Shown here: piece by piece, positions 59,386-64,000 of the stretch
Layout: the number at the start of each line of letters is the position of its first letter
How positions within the stretch are numbered: position 1 is the first letter of the stretch
Source of the DNA: Deuterostichococcus epilithicus
Lineage: Eukaryota > Chlorophyta > Trebouxiophyceae > Prasiolales > Stichococcaceae
Direction of reading: 5' to 3'
Assembly (NCBI GenBank): GCA_033439295.1
Contig: JAVTLE010000023.1
Span: 2,144,530-2,208,529, forward strand
Length of the DNA stretch: 64,000 bases
Program-made: the position numbers and the translations under genes
The notes under the pieces: model-generated
Told to the model about the DNA's origin: nothing
Databases searched by the model: none
Seen by the model: only the letters and a program-made list of their open reading frames with translations

Positions 59386-62239
59386 TGTTGCTCTCCCGCC
59401 TTAGATGTCGCGTCGTCGAGCTGGAGAATGATGCCGAGAGTCTGTCCAACCGGCAGCACCGCGCGCAGCACCAGACGCAGTTGCTGATCAAGGTGGGAGA
59501 GCGATGATCGCTCATGCGATGAAATTGCAACTCATGGTCAGGGTTCAGTGTCGCTGCCGGAATGCTGTTGCAGAGAACGACGCCGCGACTGTCCGCCTGC
59601 AGGAGAAGAAGGCGCTCGCCGAGGCGCTGGCAAGCTGCAAGGATGCGCGTGCGCTTGAGGCCAAGCAGTACGAGTCAGAGATAGCTTGCCTTCGAGGAAA
59701 GGTGACAATGAATCAGGACCCTGGCTCATGCGTGGATGTAGTTTCATGCCGCGGCACACTCCTGCGGATGGTCGTGCACCACCCGCATCCAGTAGGCCGA
59801 CCATGGGCGAAATGAAACACTTGCCGCAGGTAGATGCAGCACAGCACGAGGCGGCGCACATCAAGAAGGAGCTGCAGGACCGCTCGGGGGAGGTCCATGC
59901 GGTCATGCAGCGGACCTCCGCCTCGGAGGAGGCGCTCAAGGCAAGGCGGATGTGTCAGCACTCAGATGAGCTTGCCCTGATCGCTGCTGTGCGGTTTTGA
60001 TGAAGGCAAGATAGCATGAAGTCGTGCCAGTGTTCATTCGGGGCCGTGATTCCACCTGACCGGGCGATAGGGGAGCAGCAGATGCACCATTAATGCAAGC
60101 GCAGGCGTCATGCATGGATCTGGAGCAACGGCTGCAGGCGAAGGAGGAGGACCTCCGGTCTCTGAAGGCCAATTCGCAGTCGAACGTGCAGCTGGTCGAT
60201 GCGCTCGAAGGTGGGAAGCGCGTTTGGGATGCAGAAAGGCAGTCGCTTTTGGGCACCACAGGCAATGATGTGTGCGCACGTGGGGGGCAGCACCCGAGGG
60301 TTGGCCCAAACGCCCAAGCTGGTGGACGCTTTGTGCATGCAGTGCAAGCGTACTGTATCCTGGAATGCCTGGTGCCCAGAATGCTATTGAGACTTAAAAG
60401 CTCCTTCCGATGCGCCTGCAGGCGAGGTCAGCACGGTCAGGTCGTCCCTTGTGGCGCTGCAAGGCGACATCGCAGGCTATGACGCCCAAGGTACTCCTGC
60501 CGGTAGTTCAATGGTCTGGTGCACAATCAGCAATGCCACAGGCGAGCACTCGGAACAACTCAGCCCGAGAGCGGACTGAGGCGTGCTGTGCACACCCGGT
60601 GCAGTCACGGCGCAGCAGGCACGCATGAAGCATTTCATGGTGGCTGGGAGCTCCATGGCGGGTGCGCCTTTGGTCCAGTCGCAAGGCCAGCCCTTCATGC
60701 GACTCTGCATTCGGCCCCCGCTGTGGGAGCCTGTGTGATGCTGTCGGCTTTGTGAAGGCATGCATGCTTGTGTCAGGGCAAGCTGCGGGAGAGTTGACGC
60801 ATGCTGCCGCATGCGGGTGCAGGGCAGATGTCCAAGCTGCAAAAGGCGATGAAGGACCTCAGGGCGGTGCTGCGCGAGGAGGAGCAGCGGCACGAGCAGA
60901 CGCGGACCAGCCTGCTTGAATCGCAGCACCGGGCAGAGGCGGCAGCGCGGTGGGCCGTGGACCGGTGCATCTATCTGCCCGTTGCTGCCTTGAGCTGCAT
61001 GAAAACCTCCGGAGGAAGCCGATCCCGTGCCAGTGTCTAGACTTGTATCGATGCCGCAGGCGTGCAGAAAGTTTGGAGACAGAGAAAAGGGTGCTGGAGG
61101 AGCGAGTTGCCGCCCAGTGGCAGGAGCGCTGCGGTCTCCTAAAGCAAATCACGGTGAGACCCTGGTTGCCTCCTTGCGCTAGGCGTCTGCCGGTGCAGCC
61201 GCATTGATCAATGTGTTGGGCTCGGTTCATGGCCAGGAATCGTGGCAGTATCGCACGAACAGGAGCACAGCCTGCAACAGCCCCGCGCCCCTGCTGCTGT
61301 TGCGGCAGGCTCAGGCAGACCTCCTGGGCAAGGCGGAGCGCGCCCACGCCAGCGGCAGCCAGTCGCTCATCGCACTGCACACAAAGGTCGGCGCCGCTGC
61401 AGGTGGCCAGCAGCAGCCCGCCCCCGCCGCCGCTTCCGCCACCGCCGCAAATGCGGCACCAGAGGTTGGCTTGCCTGAGGAGGCAGTGCCTCGCTTCTGC
61501 AGTCATGCCTCAGGCAGAGGCAGCTCATGTTGTCTCATCCCAAGCATCTTGCGGCGGCGCTGGCGACGTAGCTTCCGGTTGACGTGCCGATGCTCTGGCA
61601 TGCGTTGCAGGCGCAGTCACCACTGCCGCCGGTGCCACACCATCCGCATCCAACCAGCACGACTGCTCAGTCGCAGCAAGCAACGGCGGACGCAGCAGCG
61701 ACGGCGGCATTGACCTGCGCAGCTCGTCCGTCGACGGCTGCAGTTGGCGCACCGGCTGAGCTGGGACTCGTGATGCGGCCTGCACATGCGGTAGCCGCTG
61801 GAGTGCAGCGCAGCATCGCACCATCCGCCGGCGTAGCGGTGCTCACGGGCATCCATTTGCAAGGCGGCAGCATGCAGGGCACCATTGCCTGTAGCCAGAC
61901 CGGGACCGTGTTCACCTCTGCGGCAGCTGCGGAGCTGTCGACAGCATGCGGACCGCTGGTCGATGTGTCCGCGCTGCTGCTGACCTCCGCAGCTCTGAGC
62001 CCCGCACGTACTGGTAAGTTGTATCAAGCGCATATCTGAACCTTCAGCAACTTGCTCGCCGGGTGTGATCCTGGCCCACTTTCGCTGACATATCTCGAGT
62101 CAAAAGGTTGATGCGCCATGCAACGGCCGCAGGCGCATCAGGTGTCAAGCGTAAGCACCCTGATGACGACGCAACGGGAGGTCGGAGTGCCGCTGGGTCC
62201 TGCACGATTGAGGAGATCGGATCTCCGTCTCGAGGATGA
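59386..62239 (+). CDS. Coiled-coil protein with Ala/Thr-rich C-terminus (start unresolved)
   Basis: A series of short exons with heptad-like, charged sequence: RVVELENDAESLSNRQHRAQ (to 59491), NDAATVRLQEKKALAEALAS (about 59578-59701) and AQHEAAHIKKELQDRSGEVH (about 59830-59943). Then come CMDLEQRLQAKEEDLRSLKA (about 60113-60220), MSKLQKAMKDLRAVLREEEQ (about 60828-60959), ESLETEKRVLEERVAAQWQE (about 61067-61153) and AQADLLGKAERAHASGSQSL (from about 61310). An Ala/Thr/Pro-rich region ends at a strong donor (ACTG then GTAAGT, 62013). A last exon (62133-62239) reads GASGVKRKHPDDDATGG, with a possible nuclear signal, and stops at 62239. The exon pattern and periodicity mark a long parallel coiled coil. 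I cannot say whether it is cytoskeletal, centrosomal or nuclear. The start is not identified. Confidence 0.55.
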
Positions 62240-62450
62240 TGAGTGTTCCTTCGAGTTCTGTCGATGAATATGTGAGGCGATCAGTGAGGAAATCATCACA
62301 CGGGGGCTGACCTCTAGATCGCCACCCAACACCTGTCATGGAAACGAAATCTAGAAGCACCTAGCCCCCTTGCCAAGCTTCAGGACCGTGTGCACCAAGC
62401 CTTGAGCCCCGTTCAATTGACGCCACATGGACTGCGATTGCAGCACTCTT

Positions 62451-63608
62451 CTACTGCACTTTCTTCGGTGCTGAGGGTGTGGCGTCCAGGGGGGCGTCAT
62501 CGGCATCCTCTGGCAGGGGCCCCGCCTTCAGGGACATGTTCTCGTCGTTGAGTTTCACCAGCCGCTGCACAATGACGTAGAGGCGCGCCAGCACACTGCG
62601 GTGCCAGAAAGACAAAGTGTCAAGAGCGAACAGAGAATCACAAGCTCCGCAGTGACATATGTATGTTCATCGACAAGACAGCAACACGAGATAAGGATGT
62701 GCGCACATCCAGCTGAACAGCGTGAAGGCCGAGATCCAGAAATTCCGCTCTGCCCGCCAGCGCTTGCCCAGCGACGCGCTGAGCATGTTGGGCACGTTCA
62801 TCATCGGGTCCTCAGAATGCTTGTTGGCATACAGCTGCGCCGTCGCACGAGTGGAGGCTGCACCGCAGGACGGGGGCAACTGTGTCAAAATCGCGGCCAA
62901 TGGAGGAGGAAAAAGCAGCAGTGCATATGCCTCCCGTAGTAGTGAGACCACTCTTGACAATACTGACACACTGTATCGTGCATTGCGACACCAACCTTTA
63001 CCAAGTCCACCATGTCCATCACTCACCCAGGAAGGTTGCGCCGCTGATGAAGAGCATCACGTGCAGCAGCTTGAAGGTGTGGACTGCAAGCAGCGAGCAG
63101 GCGGTTTTCAGACGTAGCAGCAATCGGTGGTGTGCATCGTCCAGGTGTCAGCAAACGGTTGCAAGCAGGGGTTCAATGGCTTGCGGTGGCAGTGCTCACA
63201 AAACTCCAGGCCGAGGGTGCGCTCAACCAGCCGCAGCGAGCCCCGCGTGAACCATCTGCGATGCAGAGCGGAGAATGACCTTGAGCATAGAAAGCCAAAA
63301 AGTGGATGATGCTGGGAGTATGCGTGTCTAGACAGCATGCGTTGTGACTGGAATCAGGCGCGGCGCCAGGGACACGTGCACTTCCTACCGAGGAGCAGGT
63401 GCCAGGAGCAGGGAGATGGCGATGATGGGAATCGGCAGGCAGAAGTCCACCTGCGCACAACGAGGGAGGATGTGAGCCACCATGAGATGCCTGCTTGTCT
63501 GAGGCGTTCCCAAGCGTGGCATACAGTATGTGCATGTGCAGTAGACATGAAACATGATATACAGCGCGACAATTGGTAGCGACTCACGATCAGGCGCCAG
63601 CTGGCCAT
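62451..63608 (-). CDS. BAP31-like ER membrane protein, short form
   Basis: Six exons, minus order: 63588-63608, 63389-63450, 63200-63255, 63027-63083, 62707-62857 and 62451-62595; 163 residues. It begins MASWRLIVDFCLPIPIIAIS and has three likely membrane spans: FCLPIPIIAISLLLAPA, LLHVMLFISGATFL and FWISAFTLFSWIVLARLYVI. The middle part follows BAP31/Yet family proteins (NVPNMLSASLGKRWRAERNF, LARLYVIVQRLVKLNDENM). The protein ends SAPKKVQ, so the last four residues form a KKXX dilysine ER-retrieval signal. Animal BAP31 helps export and quality control of membrane proteins and has a long cytosolic coiled coil, which is almost absent here. The family call rests on pattern and topology and is moderately sure. 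The first exon is only 21 nt. Confidence 0.7.
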
Positions 63609-64000
63609 CTCGACCGCTTCCGAAAGACGACGAGCCTTCAGTATCAAAGCGAAATCTTGCAAAGGAGTCGGACTGGCAGCAAACGCAGCGACCGCAGCTC
63701 TTGGGCAAATATTGGTTACGATGCCTAAAGCAAGGACTCGCTCTGAGCTCGCTGAGCAAACATGTCTCAGAGGCGTGTGGCATTCAAGGGGAAGCGTATG
63801 CGAGCGCATACGCTTGCCACAATACGCTTTGGCTCTGTGGGGTCGAGGAAGTGTTTTGCAAGGGGTTTGCAAACGGGCGATTTGTTTTGCGCGGCTGTTG
63901 TTGAGGGGGTTTAGTGCAACTGAGATCCCCAGATCGAGAAGTGGGAAAGGGGAACCTGTTTGCGCACTTTCAGCACGCGGTCGCGGCGAACACGGGCGTA
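63609..64000. other. Upstream region of the BAP31-like gene
   Basis: No coding sequence was recognised. It presumably contains the promoter of the BAP31-like gene and a near-perfect inverted repeat, listed separately. Confidence 0.35.
63792..63815. repeat. Near-perfect palindrome, 11-bp arms with 2-bp centre
   Basis: AAGCGTATGCG and its exact reverse complement CGCATACGCTT are separated by AG, about 185 bp upstream of the BAP31-like start codon. A further partial copy (ATACGCTT) follows at about 63822-63829. Such a dyad could be a binding site for a dimeric regulator or a cruciform; this is inference. Confidence 0.75.

Overview
The window looks like nuclear DNA of a green alga (Chlorophyta, most likely a Chlorella-like trebouxiophyte). 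It is GC-rich and dense with genes that are split by many short GT-AG introns. Plastid-type genes sit among typical eukaryotic ones: photosystem II Psb28, the biotin carboxylase subunit of the prokaryote-type acetyl-CoA carboxylase, and plant-type N-acetylglutamate synthase. The species assignment is inference. I saw no rRNA, tRNA, CRISPR array, transposon or viral relic. Exon positions were worked out by hand from splice motifs, reading phase and family conservation. Most are probably exact, but errors of 1-2 bases are possible.

Layout, left to right: a SAM-domain protein (+, 255-2339); a transglutaminase-like/SirB1-type protein (-, 3243-5586); TBCCD1, the tubulin cofactor C-domain centriole protein (-, 5854-9950); a very unusual MKS1 (B9)-immunoglobulin-EF-hand gene (+, 10814-18705); mitochondrial ribosomal protein uS17 (+, 19363-20025); nucleolar RRP1/Nop52 (+, 20408-23307); ACO2-type aconitase (-, 23997-29967); complex I subunit NDUFA9 (+, 30708-33633); plastid biotin carboxylase (-, 34150-37864); peroxisomal protease DEG15/TYSND1 ending in SKL (+, 38317-40941); an unidentified gene (-, 41154-42511); a PCGF/DRIP-like RING-RAWUL protein (+, 43023-44076); N-acetylglutamate synthase (-, 44307-47340); tRNA methyltransferase TRM5 (+, 47965-50328); a TBC1D20-like Rab GAP (+, 50782-52879); Psb28 (-, 53359-54590); an unidentified basic protein (+, 54978-57068); pyrroline-5-carboxylate reductase (-, 57366-58884); a coiled-coil protein (+, about 59386-62239); and a short BAP31-like ER membrane protein (-, 62451-63608). 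From 23 kb on the genes nearly alternate in strand, so most promoters are shared by divergent pairs.

Most genes are housekeeping and unrelated, but two divergent pairs are suggestive. TBCCD1 and MKS1 both act at the centriole/basal body. Aconitase and NDUFA9 are both mitochondrial energy genes and share an intergenic region that carries a plant telo-box-like motif. The strongest candidate for something undescribed is the MKS1-Ig-EF-hand gene. Its B9-protein C-terminus runs in frame, inside one exon, into the first of six Ig-like repeats. The repeats are carried on exon modules with repeated phase-2 boundaries and are followed by EF-hands. The first three repeats contain reading-frame breaks; the last three do not. 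A second general oddity is a high share of GC-AG introns and several micro-exons, down to 11 nt.
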